From Fasciola hepatica (Eukaryota; Platyhelminthes; Trematoda; Plagiorchiida; Fasciolidae), in contig CANUEZ040000191.1 in assembly GCA_948099385.1 (NCBI GenBank), positions 8,122,001 through 8,186,000 of the forward strand: 64,000 nt of DNA, in the 5' to 3' direction. The translations under genes were made by a program, and so were the position numbers. This document shows, in pieces, positions 1-15,000 of the stretch. Numbering within the stretch: the stretch's first letter is position 1; every line of letters starts with the position of its first letter. The notes under the pieces were generated by a model. The model did no database searches. It was not told the origin of the DNA and saw nothing but the letters and a program-made list of their open reading frames with translations.

Positions 1-3000
1 TTGTATAATATGATTCTCCATGCAGCTTGAACAATGAACTGACCATTGAAAATGATGGAAGCACTGTACAGCTGTTTGATCCGCTAAGGGAATCATGAGC
101 ATTGCACATGGACAGAGCCCACACGAGGACACGAACAAGGGTTGGGGTGAACGAACGTCAGTCGAACACCCAAACCACAAGGCTATCCGATATGGGTCTG
201 AACGCTTTGTTCAACATATACAATACATGATAAAGAGCAATCCCCAAATTGGCTTCGGCTTTCGCTTTGGCTTTGAACGGTAACAACCAAATTCTCGCAC
301 ACCGATCCAATCCTATGTTCCATCACTTCTCTATTTATGGGCCTAAGTAAAACCGAGGCATTCCCTTATGAACAATCCACACAGATTACTCATACAATGC
401 AATAGAGCAGTAGCAGAGTAGATTTGTATAATATGATTCTCCATGCAGCTTGAACACTGAACTGACCATTGAAAATGATGGAAGCACTGTACAGCTGTTT
501 GATCCGCTAAGGGAATCATGAGCATTGCACATGGACACAGCCCACACTAGGACACGAACAAGGGTTGGGGTGAACGAATGTCAGTCAAACACCCAAATCA
601 AAAGGCTATCCGATATGGGTCTCAACGCTTTGTTCAACATATACAATACATGATATAGCACAATCCCCAAATTGGCTTCGGCTTTCGCTTTCGCTTTGAA
701 CGGTAACAATCAAATTCTCGCACACCGATCCAATCCTATGTTCCATCACTTCTCTATTTATGGGCCTAAGTAAAACCAAGGCATTCCCTTATGAACAATC
801 CACACAGATTGCTCATACAATGCAATAGAGCAGTAGCAGAGTAGATTTGTTTAATGTGATCCACCATGCAGCTTGAACACTGAACTGATCATTGAAAATT
901 ATGGAAGCACGGTACAGCTGTTTGATCCGCTAAGGGAATCATGAGCATTGCACATGGACAGAGCCCACACGGGGACACGAACAAGGGTTGGGGTGAACGA
1001 TTGTCAGTCGAACACCCAAACCACAAGGCTATCCCATATGGGTCTCAACGCTTTGTTCAACATATACAATACATGATATAGCACAATCCCCAAATTGGCT
1101 TCGGCTTTCGATTTCGCTTTGAACGGTAACAATCAAATTCTCGCACACCGATCCAATCCTATGTTCCATCACTTCTCTATTTATGGGCCTTAGTAAAACC
1201 AAGGCATTCCCTTATGAACAATGCACACAGATTACTCATACAATGCAATAGAGCAGTAGCAGAGTATATTTGTATAATATGATTCTCCATGCAGCTTGAA
1301 CACTGAACTGACCATTGAAAATGATGGAAGCACTGTACAGCTGTTTGATCCGCTAAGGGAATCATGAGCATTGCACATGGACAGAGCCCACACGGGGACA
1401 CGAACAAGGGTTGGGGTGAACGATTGTCAGTCGAACACCCAAACCACAAGGCTATCCGATATGGGTCTCAACGCTTTGTTCAACATATACAATACATGAT
1501 ATAGCACAATCCCCAAATTGGCTTCGGCTTTCGCTTTCGCTTTGAACGGTAACAACCAAATTCTCGCACACCGATCCAATCCCATGTTCGATCACTTCTC
1601 TATTTATGGGCCTAAGTAAAACCAAGGCATTCCCTTATGAACAATCCCCACACAGATTGCTCATACAATGCAATAGAGCAGTAGCAGAGTAGATTTGTAA
1701 AATATGATTCTCCATGCAGCTTGAACACTGAACTGACCATTGAAAATTATGGAAGCACTGTACAGCTGTTTGATCCGCTAAGGAATCATGAGCATTGCAC
1801 ATGGACAGAGCCCACACGGGGACACGAACAAGGGTTAGGGTGAACGATTGTCAGTCGAACACCCAAACCACAAGGCTATCCGATATGGGTCTGAACGCTT
1901 TGTTCAACATATACACTACATGATATAGCACAATCCCCGAATTGGCTTCGGCTTTCGCTTTCGCTTTGAACGGTAACAATCAAATTCTCGCACACCGATC
2001 CAATCCTATGTTCCATCACTTCTCTATTTATGGGCCTAAGTAAAACCAAGGCATTCCCTTATGAACAATCCCCACACAGATTGCTCATACAATGCAATAG
2101 AGCAGTAGCAGAGTAGATTTGTATAATATGATTCTCCATGCAGCTTGAACACTGAACTGACCATTGAAAATGATGGAAGCACTGTACAACTGTTTGATCC
2201 GCTAAGAGAATCATGAGCATTGCACATGGACAGAGCCCACACGGGGACACGAACAAGGGTTGGGGTGAACGAATGTCAGTCAAACACCCAAACCACAAGG
2301 CTATCCCATATGGGTCTCAACGCTTTGTTCAACATATACACTACATGATATAGCACAATCCCCAAATTGGATTCGGCTTTCGCTTTCGCTTTGAACGGTA
2401 ACAACCAAATTCTCGCACACCGATCCAATCCTATGTTCCATCACTTCTCTATTTATGGGCCTAAGTAAAACCAAGGCATTCCCTTATGAACAATCCCCAC
2501 ACAGATTGCTCATACAATGCAATAGAGCAGTAGCAGAGTAGATTTGTATAATATGATTCTCCATGCAGCTTGAACACTGAACTGACCATTGAAAATGATG
2601 GAAGCACTGTACAGCTGTTTGATCCGCTAAGGGAATCATGAGCATTGCACATGGACAGAGCCCACACGGGGACACGAACAGGGGTTGGGGTGAACGATTG
2701 TCAGTCGAACACCCAAACCACAAGGCTATCCGATATGGGTCTGAACGCTTTGTTCAACATATACACTACATGATATAGCACAATCCCAAAATTGGATTCG
2801 GCTTTCGCTTTCGCTTTGAACGGTAACAACCAAATTCTCGCACACCGATCCAATCCCATGTTCCATCACTTCTCTATTTATGGGCCTAAGTAAAACCAAG
2901 GCATTCCCTTATGAACAATCCCCACACAGATTGCTCATACAATGCAATAGAGCAGTAGCAGAGTAGATTTGTATAATATGATTCTCCATGCAGCTTGAAC

Positions 3001-6000
3001 ACTGAACTGACCATTGAAAATTATGGAAGCACTGTACAGCTGTTTGATCCGCTAAGGAAATCATGAGCATTGCACATGGACAGAGCCCACACGGGGACAC
3101 GAACAAGGGTTGGGGTGAACGAATGTCAGTCAAACACCCAAATCAAAAGGCTATCCCATATGGGTCTCAACGCTTTGTTCAACATATACACTACATGATA
3201 TAGCACAATCCCCAAATTGGCTTCGGCTTTCGCTTTCGCTTTGAACGGTAACAACCAAATTCTCGCACACCGATCCAATCCCATGTTCGATCACTTCTCT
3301 ATTTATGGGCCTAAGTAAAACCAAGGCATTCCCTTATGAACAATCCCCACACAGATTGCTCATACAATGCAATAGAGCAGTAGCAGAGTAGATTTGTAAA
3401 ATATGATTCTCCATGCAGCTTGAACACTGAACTGACCATTGAAAATTATGGAAGCACTGTACAGCTGTTTGATACGCTAAGGGATTCATGAGCATTGCAC
3501 ATGGACAGAGCCCACACGGGGACACGAACAAGGGTTAGGGTGAACGATTGTCAGTCGAACACCCAAACCACAAGGCTATCCGATATGGGTCTGAACGCTT
3601 TGTTCAACATATACACTACATGATATAGCACAATCCCCAAATTGGCTTCGGCTTTCGCTTTCGCTTTGAACGGTAACAACCAAATTCTCGCACACCGATC
3701 CAATCATATGTTCCATCACTTCTCTATTTATGGGCCTAAGTAAAACCAAGGCATTCCCTTATGAACAATCCCCACACAGATTACTCATACAATGCAATAG
3801 AGCAGTAGCAGAGTAGATTTGTATAATATGATTCTCCATGCAGCTTGAACACTGAACTGACCATTGAAAACTATGGAAGCACTGTACAGCTGTTTGATCC
3901 GCTAAGGGAATCATGAGCATTGCACATGGACAGAGCCCACACGGGGACACGAACAAGGGTTGGGGTGAACGAATGTCAGTCGAACACCCAAACCACAAGG
4001 CTATCCGATATGCGTCTGAACGCTTTGTTCAACATATACAATACATGATATAGCACAATCCCAAAATTGGATTCGGCTTTCGCTTTCGCTTTGAACGGTA
4101 ACAATCAAATTCTCGCACACCGATCCAATCCTATGTTCCATCACTTCTCTATTTATGGGCCTAAGTAAAACCAAGGCATTCCCTTATGAACAATCCCCAC
4201 ACAGATTGCTCATACAATGCAATAGAGCAGTAGCAGAGTAGATTTGTATAATATGATTCTCCATGCAGCTTGAACACTGAACTGACCATTGAAAATTATG
4301 GAAGCACTGTACAGCTGTTTGATCCGCTAAGGGAATCATGAGCATTGCACATGGACAGAGCCCACACGGGGACACGAACAAGGGTTGGGGTGAACGAATG
4401 TCAGTCGAACACCCAAACCACAAGGCTATCCGATATGGGTCTCAACGCTTTGTTCAACATATACAATACATGATATAGCACACTCCCCAAATTGGATTCG
4501 GCTTTCGCTTTCGCTTTGAACGGTAACAACCAAATTCTCGCACACCGATCCAATCCCATGTTCGATCACTTCTCTATTTATGGGCCTAAGTAAAACCAAG
4601 GCATTCCCTTATGAACAATCCCCACACAGATTACTCATACAATGCAATAGAGCAGTAGCAGAGTAGATTTGTATAATATGATTCTCCATGCAGCTTGAAC
4701 ACTGAACTGACCATTGAAAATTATGGAAGCACTGTACAGCTGTTTGATCCGCTAAGGGAATCATGAGCATTGCACATGGACAGAGCCCACACGGGGACAC
4801 GAACAAGGGTTGGGGTGAACGAATGTCAGTCAAACACCCAAATCAAAAGGCTATCCGATATGGGTCTCAACGCTTTGTTCAACATATACAATACATGATA
4901 TAGCACAATCCCCAAATTGGATTCGGCTTTCGCTTTCGCTTTGAACGGTAACAATCAAATTCTCGCACACCGATCCAATCCCATGTTCCATCACTTCTCT
5001 ATTTATGGGCCTAAGTAAAACCAAGGCATTCCCTTATGAGCAATCCCCACACAGATTGCTCATACAATGCAATAGAGCAGTAGCAGAGTAGATTTGTATA
5101 ATATGATTCTCCATGCAGCTTGAACACTGAACTGACCATTGAAAATTATGGAAGCACTGTACAGCTGTTTGATCCGCTAAGGGAATCATGAGCATTGCAC
5201 ATGGACAGAGCCCACACGGGGACACGAACAAGGGTTGGGGTGAACGAATGTCAGTCGAACACCCAAACCACAAGGCTATCCGATATGGGTCTCAACGCTT
5301 TGTTCAACATATACAATACATGATATAGCACAATCCACAAATTGGCTTCGGCTTTCGCTTTCGCTTTGAACGGTAACAATCAAATTCTCGCACACCGATC
5401 CAATCCTATGTTCCATCACTTCTCTATTTATGGGCCTAAGTAAAACCAAGGCATTCCCTTATGAACAATCCACACAGATTACTGATACAATGCAATAGAG
5501 CAGTAGCAGAGTAGATTTGTATAATATGATTCTCCATGCAGCTTGAACACTGAACTGACCATTGAAAATTATGGAAGCACTGTACAGCTGTTTGATCCGC
5601 TAAGGGAATCATGAGCATTGCACATGGACAGAGCCCACACGGGGACACGAACAAGGGTTGGGGTGAACGATTGTCAGTCGAACACCCAAACCACAAGGCT
5701 ATCCGATATGGGTCTGAACGCTTTGTTCAACATATACAATACATGATATAGCACAATCCCCAAATTGGCTTCGGCTTTCGCTTTCGCTTTGAACGGTAAC
5801 AACCAAATTCACGCACACCGATCCAATCCTATGTTCCATCAATTCTCTATTTATGGGCCTAAGTAAAACCAAGGCATTCCCTTATGAACAATCCACACAG
5901 ATTGCTCATACAATGCAATAGAGCAGTAGCAGAGTAGATTTGTATAATATGATTCTCCATGCAGCTTGAACACTGAACTGACCATTGAAAATTATGGAAG

Positions 6001-9000
6001 CACTGTACAGCTGTTTGATCCGCTAAGGGAATCATGAGCATTGCACATGGACAGAGCCCACACGGGGACACGAACAAGGGTTGGGGTGAACGATTGTCAG
6101 TCGAACACCCAAACCACAAGGCTATCCGATATGGGTCTGAACGCTTTGTTCAACATATACACTACATGATATAGCACAATCCCCAAATTGGCTTCGGCTT
6201 TCGCTTTCGCTTTGAACGGTAACAACAAAATTCTCGCACACCGATCCAATCCTATGTTCCATCATTTCTCTATTTATGGGCCTAAGTAAAACCAAGGCAT
6301 TCCCTTATGAACAATCCACACAGATTGCTCATACAATGCAATAGAGCAGTAGCAGAGTAGATTTGTATAATATGATTCTCCATGCAGCTTGAACACTGAA
6401 CTGACCATTAAAAATTATGGAAGCACTGTACAGCTGTTTGATCCGCTAAGGGAATCATGAGCATTGCACATGGACAGAGCCCACACGGGGACACGAACAA
6501 GGGTTGGGGTGAACGATTGTCAGTCGAACACCCAAACCACAAGGCTATCCGAAATGGGTCTCAACGCTTTGTTCAACATATACAACACATGATATAGCAC
6601 AATCCCCAAATTGGCTTCGGCTTTCGCATTGGCTTTGAACGGTAACAACCAAATTCTCGCACACCGATCCAATCCTATGTTCCATCACTTCTCTATTTAT
6701 GGGCCTAAGTAAAACCAAGGCATTCCCTTATGAACAATCCCCACACAGATTGCTCATACAATGCAATAGAGCAGTAGCAGAGTAGATTTGTATAATATGA
6801 TTCTCCATGCAGCTTGAACACTGAACTGACCATTGAAAATTATGGAAGCACTGTACAGCTGTTTGATCCGCTAAGGGAATCATGAGCATTGCACATGGAC
6901 AGAGCCCACACGGGGACACGAACAAGGGTTGGGGAGAACGAATGTCAGTCAAACACCCAAACCACAAGGCTATCCGATATGGGTCTCAACGCTTTGTTCA
7001 ACATATACAATACATGATATAGCACAATCCCCAAATTGGATTCGGCTTTCGCTTTCGCTTTGAACGGTAACAATCAATTTCTCGCACACCGATCCAATCC
7101 TATGTTCCATCACTTCTCTATTTATGGGCCTAAGTAAAACCAAGGCATTCCCTTATGAACAATCCCCACACAGATTGCTCATACAATGCAATAGAGCAGT
7201 AGCAGAGTAGATTTGTATAATATGATTCTCCATGCAGCTTGAACACTGAACTGACCATTGAAAATTATGGAAGCACTGTACAGCTGTTTGATCCGCTAAG
7301 GAAATCATGAGCATTGCACATGGACAGAGCCCACACGGGGACACGAACAAGGGTTGGGGTGAACGATTGTCAGTCGAACACCCAAACCACAAGGCTATCC
7401 GATATGGGTCTGAACGCTTTGTTCAACATATACACTACATGATATAGCACAATCCCCAAATTGGCTTCGGCTTTCGCTTTCGCTTTGAACGGCAACAATC
7501 AATTTCTCGCACACCGATCCAATCCTATGTTCCATCACTTCTCTATTTATGGGCCTAAGTCAAACCAAGGCATTCCCTTATGAACAATCCCCACACAGAT
7601 TGCTCATACAATGCAATAGAGCAGTAGCAGAGTAGATTTGTATAATATGATTCTCCATGCAGCTTGAACACTGAACTGACCATTAAAAATGATGGAAGCA
7701 CTGTACAGCTGTTTGATCCGCTAAGGGAATCATGAGCATTGCACATGGACAGAGCCCACACGGGGACACGAACAAGGGTTTGGGTGAACGAATGTCAGTC
7801 GAACACCCAAACCACAAGGCTATCCGATATGGGTCTCAACGCTTTGTTCAACATATACAACACATGATATAGCACAATCCCCAAATTGGCTTCGGCTTTC
7901 GCTTTCGCTTTGAACGGTAACAATCAAATTCTCGCACACCGATCCAATCCTATGTTCCATCACTTCTCTATTTATGGGCCTAAGTAAAACCAAGGCATTC
8001 CCTTATGAACAATCCCCACACAGATTGCTCATACAATGCAATAGAGCAGTAGCAGAGTAGATTTGTATTATATGATTCTCCATGCAGCTTGAACACTGAA
8101 CTGACCATTGAAAATTATGGAAGCACTGTACAGCTGTTTGATCCGCTAAGGGAATCATGAGCATTGCACATGGACAGAGCCCACACGGGGACACGAACAA
8201 GGGTTGGGGTGAACGAATGTCAGTCAAACACCCAAACCACAAGGCTATGCGATATGGGTCTCAACGCTTTGTTCAACATATACAATACATGATATAGCAC
8301 AATCCCCAAATTGGCTTCGGCTTTCGCTTTCGCTTTGAACGGTAACAACCAAATTCTCGCACACCGATCCAATCCTATGTTCCATCACTTCTCTATTTAT
8401 GGGCCTAAGTAAAACCAAGGCATTCCCTTATGAACAATCCCCACACAGATTGCTCATACAATGCAATAGAGCAGTAGCAGAGTAGATTTGTATAATATGA
8501 TTCTCCATGCAGCTTGAACACTGAACTGACCATTGAAAATTATGGAAGCACTGTACAGCTGTTTGATCCGCTAAGGGAATCATGAGCATTGCACATGGAC
8601 AGAGCCCACACGGGGACACGAACAAGGGTTGGGGTGAACGAATGTCAGTCGAACACCCAAACCACAAGGCTATCCGATATGGGTCTCAACGCTTTGTTCA
8701 ACATATACAATACATGATATAGCACAATCCCCAAATTGGCTTCGGCTTTCGCTTTCGCTTTGAACGGTAACAATCAAATTCTCGCACACCGATCCAATCC
8801 TATGTTCCATCACTTCTCTATTTATGGGCCTCAGTAAAACCAAGGCATTCCCTTATGAACAATCCCCACACAGATTACTCATACAATGCAATAGAGCAGT
8901 AGCAGAGTAGATTTGTATTATATGATTCTCCATGCAGCTTGAACACTGAACTGACCATTGAAAATGATGGAAGCACTGTACAGCTGTTTGATCCGCTAAG

Positions 9001-12000
9001 GGAATCATGAGCATTGCACATGGACAGAGCCCACACGGGGACACGAACAAGGATTCAGGTGAACGAATGTCAGTCGAACACCCAAACCACAAGGCTATCC
9101 GATATGGGTCTGAACGATTTGTTCAACATATACAATACATGATATAGCACAATCCCCAAATTGGCTTCGGCTTTCGCTTTCGCTTTGAACGGTAACAATC
9201 AAATTCTCGCACACCGATCCAATCCTATGTTCCATCACTTCTCTATTTATGGGCCTAAGTAAAACCAAGGCATTCCCTTATGAACAATCCACACAGATTG
9301 CTCATACAATGCAATAGAGCAGTAGCAGAGTAGATTTGTAAAATATGATTCTCCATGCAGCTTGAACACTGAACTGACCATTGAAAATTATGGAAGCACT
9401 GTACAGCTGTTTGATCCGCTAAGGGAATCTTGAGCATTGCACATGGACAGAGCCCACACGGGGGCACGAACAAGGGTTGGGGTGAACGAATGTCAGTCGA
9501 ACACCCAAACCACAAGGCTATCAGATATGGGTCTGAACGATTTGTTCAACATATACAATACATGATATAGCACAATCCCCAAATTGGCTTCGGCTTTCGC
9601 TTTCGCTTTGAACGGTAACAATCAAATTCTCGCACACCGATCCAATCCTATGTTCCATCACTTCTCTATTTATGGGCCTAAGTAAAACCAAGGCATTCCC
9701 TTATGAACAATCCCCACACAGATTGCTCATACAATGCAATAGAGCAGTAGCATAGTAGATTTGTATAATATGATTCTCCATGCAGCTTGAACACTGAACT
9801 GACCATTGAAAATTATGGAAGCACTGTACAGCTGTTTGATCCGCTAAGGGAATCATGAGCATTGCACATGGACAGAGCCCACACGGGGACACGAACAAGG
9901 GTTGGGGTGAACGATTGTCAGTCGAACACCCAAACCACAAGGCTATCCGATATGGGTCTCAACGCTTTGTTCAACATATACAATACATGATATAGCACAA
10001 TCCCCAAATTGGCTTCGGCTTTCGCTTTCGCTTTGAACGGTAACAATCTATTTCTCGCACACCGATCCAATCCTATGTTCCATCACATCTATTTATGGGC
10101 CTAAGTAAAACCAAGGCATTCGCCTTATGAACAATCCCCACACAGATTGCTCATACAATGCAATAGAGCAGTAGCAGAGTAGATTTGTATAATATGATTC
10201 TCCATGCAGCTTGAACACTGAACTGACCATTGAAAATTATGGAAGCACTGTACAGCTGTTTGATCCGCTAAGGGAATCATGAGCATTGCACATGGACAGA
10301 GCCCACACGGGGACACGAACAAGGGTTGGGGTGAACGAATGTCAGTCAAACACCCAAATCAAATGGCTATCCCATATGGGTCTCAACGCTTTGTTCAACA
10401 TATACAATACGTGATATAGCACAATCCCCAAATTGGCTTCGGCTTTCGCTTTCACTTTCATCGGTAACAATCAAATTCTCGCACACCGATCCAATCCTAT
10501 GTTCCATCACTTCTCTATTTATGGGCCTAAGTAAAACCAAGGCATTCCCTTATGAACAATCCACACAGATTACTCATACAATGCAATAGAGCAGTAGCAG
10601 AGTAGATTTGTATAATATGATTCTCCATGCAGCTTGAACACTGAACTGACCATTGAAAATGATGGAAGCACTGTACAGCTGTTTGATCCGCTAAGGGAAT
10701 CATGAGCATTGCACATGGACAGAGCCCACACGGGGACACGAACAACGGTTGGGGTGAACGATTGTCAGTCGAACACCCAAACCACAAGGCTATCCCATAT
10801 GGGTCTCAACGCTTTGTTCAACATATACAATACATGATATAGCACAATCCCCAAATTGGCTTCGGCTTTCGCTTTCGCTTTGAACGGTAACAATCAAATT
10901 CTCGCACACCGATCCAATCCTATGTTCCATCACTTCTCTATTTATGGGCCTAAGTAAAACCAAGGCATTCCCTTATGAACAATCCCCACACAGATTGCTC
11001 ATACAATGCAATAGAGCAGTAGCAGAGTAGATTTGTATAATATGATTCTCCATGCAGGTTGAACACTGAACTGACCATTGAAAATTATGGAAGCACTGTA
11101 CAGCTGTTTGATCCGCTAAGGGAATCATGAGCATTGCACATGGACAGAGCCCACACGGGGACACGAACAAGGGTTGGGGATGAACGAATGTCAGTCGAAC
11201 ACCCAAACCACAAGGCTATCCGATATGGGTCTCAACGCTTTGTTCAACATATACAATACATGATATAGCACAATCCCCAAATTGGCTTCGGCTTTAGCTT
11301 TCGCTTTGAACGGTAACAATCAAATTCTCGCACACCGATCCAATCCTATGTTCCATCACTTCTCTATTTATGGGCCTAAGTAAAACCAAGGCATTCCCTT
11401 ATGAACAATCCCCACACAGATTGCTCATACAATGCAATAGAGCAGTAGCAGAGTAGATTTGTATAATATGATTCTCCATGCAGCTTGAACACTGAGCTGA
11501 CCATTGAAAATTATGGAAGCACTGTACAGCTGTTTGATCCGCTAAGGGAATCATGAGCATTGCACATGGACAGAGCCCACACGGGGACACGAACAAGGGT
11601 TGGGGTGAACGATTGTCAGTCGAACACCCAAACCACAAGGCTATCCGAAATGGGTATCAACGCTTTGTTCAACATATACAATACATGATATAGCACAATC
11701 CCCAAATTGGCTTCGGCTTTCGCTTTCGCTTTGAACGGTAACAATCAAATTCTCGCACACCGATCCAATCCTATGTTCCATCACATCTATTTATGGGCCT
11801 AAGTAAAACCAAGGCATTCGCCTTATGAACAATCCCCACACAGATTGCTCATACAATGCAATAGAGCAGTAGCAGAGTAGATTTGTATTATATGATTCTC
11901 CATGCAGCTTGAACACTGAACTGACCATTGAAAATTATGGAAGCACTGTACAGCTGTTTGATCCGCTAAGGGAATCATGAGCATTGCACATGGACAGAGC

Positions 12001-15000
12001 CCACACGGGGACACGAACAAGGGTTGGGGTGAACGAATGTCAGTCGAACACCCAAACCACAAGGCTATCCGATATGGGTCTCAACGCTTTGTTCAACATA
12101 TACAATACATGATATAGCACAATCCCCAAATTGGCTTCGGCTTTCGCTTTCGCTTTGAACGGTAACAATCAAATTCTCGCACACCGATCCAATCCTATGT
12201 TCCATCACTTCTCTATTTATGGGCCTAAGTAAAACCAAGGCATTCCCTTATGAACAATCCACACAGATTGCTCATACAATGCAAAAGAGCAGTAGCAGAG
12301 TAGATTTGTATAATATGATTCTCCATGCAGCTTGAACACTGAACTGACCATTGAAAATTATGGAAGCACTGTACAGCTGTTTGATCCGCTAAGGGAATCA
12401 TGAGCATACACATGGACAGAGCCCACACGGGGACACGAACAAGGGTTGGGGTGAACGAATGTCAGTCGAACACCCAAACCACAAGGCTATCCGATATGGG
12501 TCTCAACGCTTTGTTCAACATATACAATACATGATATAGCACAATCCCCAAATTGGCTTCGGCTTTCGCTTTCGCTTTGAACGGTAACAACCAAATTCTC
12601 GCACACCGATCCAATCTTGTGTTCCATCACTTCTCTATTTATGGGCCTAAGTAAAACCAAGGCATTCGCCTTATGAACAATCCCCACACAGATTGCTCAT
12701 GCAATGCAATAGAGCAGTAGCAGAGTAGATTTGTATAATATGATTCTCCATGCAGCTTGAACACTGAACTGACCATTGAAAATTATGGAAGCACTGTACA
12801 GCTGTTTGATCCGCTAAGGGAATCATGAGCATTGCACATGGACGGAGCCCACACGGGGACACGAACAAGGGTTGGGGTGAACGATTGTCAGTCGAACACC
12901 CAAACCACAAGGCTATCGCATATGGGTCTGAACGCTTTGTTCAACATATACAATACATGATATAGCACAATCCCCAAATTGGCTTCGGCTTTCGCTTTCG
13001 CTTTGAACGGTAACAACGAAATTCTCGCACACCGATCCAATCCTATGTTCCATCACTTCTCTATTTATGGGCCTAAGTAAAACCAAGGCATTTCCTTATG
13101 AACAATCCACACAGATTGCTCATACAATGCAATAGAGCAGTAGCAGAGTAGATTTGTATAATATGATTCTCCATGCAGCTTGAACACTGAACTGACCATT
13201 GAAAATTATGGAAGCACTGTACAGCTGTTTGATCCGCTAAGGGAACCATGAGCATTGCACATGGACAGAGCCCACGCGGGGACACGAACAAGGGTTGGGG
13301 TGAACGAATGTCAGTCGAACACCCAAACCACAAGGCTATCCGATATGGGTCTCAACGCTTTGTTCAACATATACAATACATGATATAGCACAATCCCCAA
13401 ATTGGCTTCGGCTTTCGCTTTGGCTTTGAACGGTAACAATCAAATTCTCTCACACCGATCCAATCCTATGTTCCATCACTTATCTATTTATGGGCCTAAG
13501 TAAAACCGAGGCATTCCCTTAAGAACATTCCACACAGATTGCTCATACAATGCAATAGAGCAGTAGCAGAGTAGATTTGTATAATATGATTCTCCATGCA
13601 GCTTGAACACTGAACTGACCATTGAAAATTATGGAAGCACTGTACAGCTGTTTGATCCGCTAAGGTAAGCATGAGCATTGCACATGGACAGAGCCCACAC
13701 GGGGACACGAACAAGGGTTGGGGTGAACGAATGTCAGTCAAACACCCAAATCAAAAGGCTATCCCATATGGGTCTCAACGCTTTGTTCAACATATACAAT
13801 ACATGATATAGCACAATCCCCAAATTGGCTTCGGCTTTCGCTTTCGCTTTGAACGGTAACAACCAAATTCTCGCACACCGATCCAATCCTATGTTCCATC
13901 ACTTCTCTATTTATGGGCCTAAGTAAAACCAAAGCATTCGCCTTATAAACAATCCCCACACAGATTGCTCATACAATGCAATAGAGCAGTAGCATAGTAG
14001 ATTTGTATAATATGATTCTCCATGCAGCTTGAACACTGAACTGACCATTGAAAATTATGGAAGCACTGTACAGCTGTTTGATCCGCTAAGGGAATCATGA
14101 GCATTGCACATGGACAGAGCCCACACGGGGACACGAACAAGGGTTGGGGTGAACGAATGTCAGTCGAACACCCAAACCACAAGGCTATCCGATATGGGTC
14201 TGAACGATTTGTTCAACATATACAATACATGATATAGCACAATCCCCAAATTGGCTTCGGCTTTCGCTTTCGCTTTGAACGGTAACAATCAAATTCTCGC
14301 ACACCGATCCAATCCTATGTTCCATCACTTCTCTATTTATGGGCCTAAGTAAAACCAAGGCATTCCCTTATGAACAATCCCCACACAGATTGCTCATACA
14401 ATGCAAAAGAGCAGTAGCATAGTAGATTTGTATATTATGATTCTCCATGCAGCTTGAACACTGAACTGACCATTGAAAATTATGGAAGCACTGTACAGCT
14501 GTTTGATCCGCTAAGGGAATCATGAGCATTGCACATGGACAGAGCCCACACGGGGACACGAACAAGGGTTGGGGAGAACGAATGTCAGTCAAACACCCAA
14601 ACCACAAGGCTATCCGATATGGGTCTCACCGATTTGTTCAACATTTACACTAAATGATATAGCACAATCCCCGAATTGGATTCGGCTTTCGCTTTCACTT
14701 CCATCGGTAACAATCAAATTCTCGCACACCGATCCAATCCTATGTTCCATCGCTTCTCTACTTATGGGCCTAAGTAAAACCAAGGCATTCCCTTATGAAC
14801 AATCCCCACACAGATTGCTCATACAATGCAATAGAGCAGTAGCAGAGTAGATTTGTATAATATGATTCTCCATGCAGCTTGAACACTGAACTGACTATTG
14901 AAAATTGTGGAAGCACTGTACAGCTGTTTGATCCGCTAAGGGAATCATGAGCATTCCACATGGACAGAGCCCACACGGGGACACGAACAAGGGTTGGGGT

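Noticed and set aside
1033..1042. Ten-base palindrome CCCATATGGG in many monomers
   Set aside because: It alternates freely with CCGATATGGG and CGCATATGGG in neighbouring monomers, so the symmetry does not appear to be maintained.
1177..1449. Recurring 60-90 codon minus-strand open frame present in most monomers (cysteine-rich, begins MWFGCSTD when TTG is read as start)
   Set aside because: Repetition of one DNA sequence automatically repeats its open frame. The start is TTG, not ATG; the first ATG gives only about 55-65 codons. Of 150 monomer intervals, 88 are not multiples of three, and 1-2 bp indels are freely tolerated, so there is no sign of selection on a reading frame.
1831..1841. GGGTTAGGG resembling a vertebrate-type telomere repeat, also near 3533
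   Set aside because: A single substitution in the regular GGGTTGGGG stretch; only one and a half units and no tandem telomere run.
8329..8343. CENP-B-box-like TTCGCTTTGAACGGT in each monomer
   Set aside because: It matches 7 of the 9 core positions of NTTCGNNNNANNCGGGN, missing the central A and the last G. A rough estimate gives about one such 7/9 match per monomer by chance when both strands are scanned.
8645..8672. Minus-strand pol III A-box-like TAGCCTTGTGG followed by a B-box-like TGTTCGACTGA
   Set aside because: The A-like element is one base off a relaxed consensus and the B-like element is weak. The gap is only 6 bp, too short for a tRNA-type internal promoter. No tRNA fold is seen.
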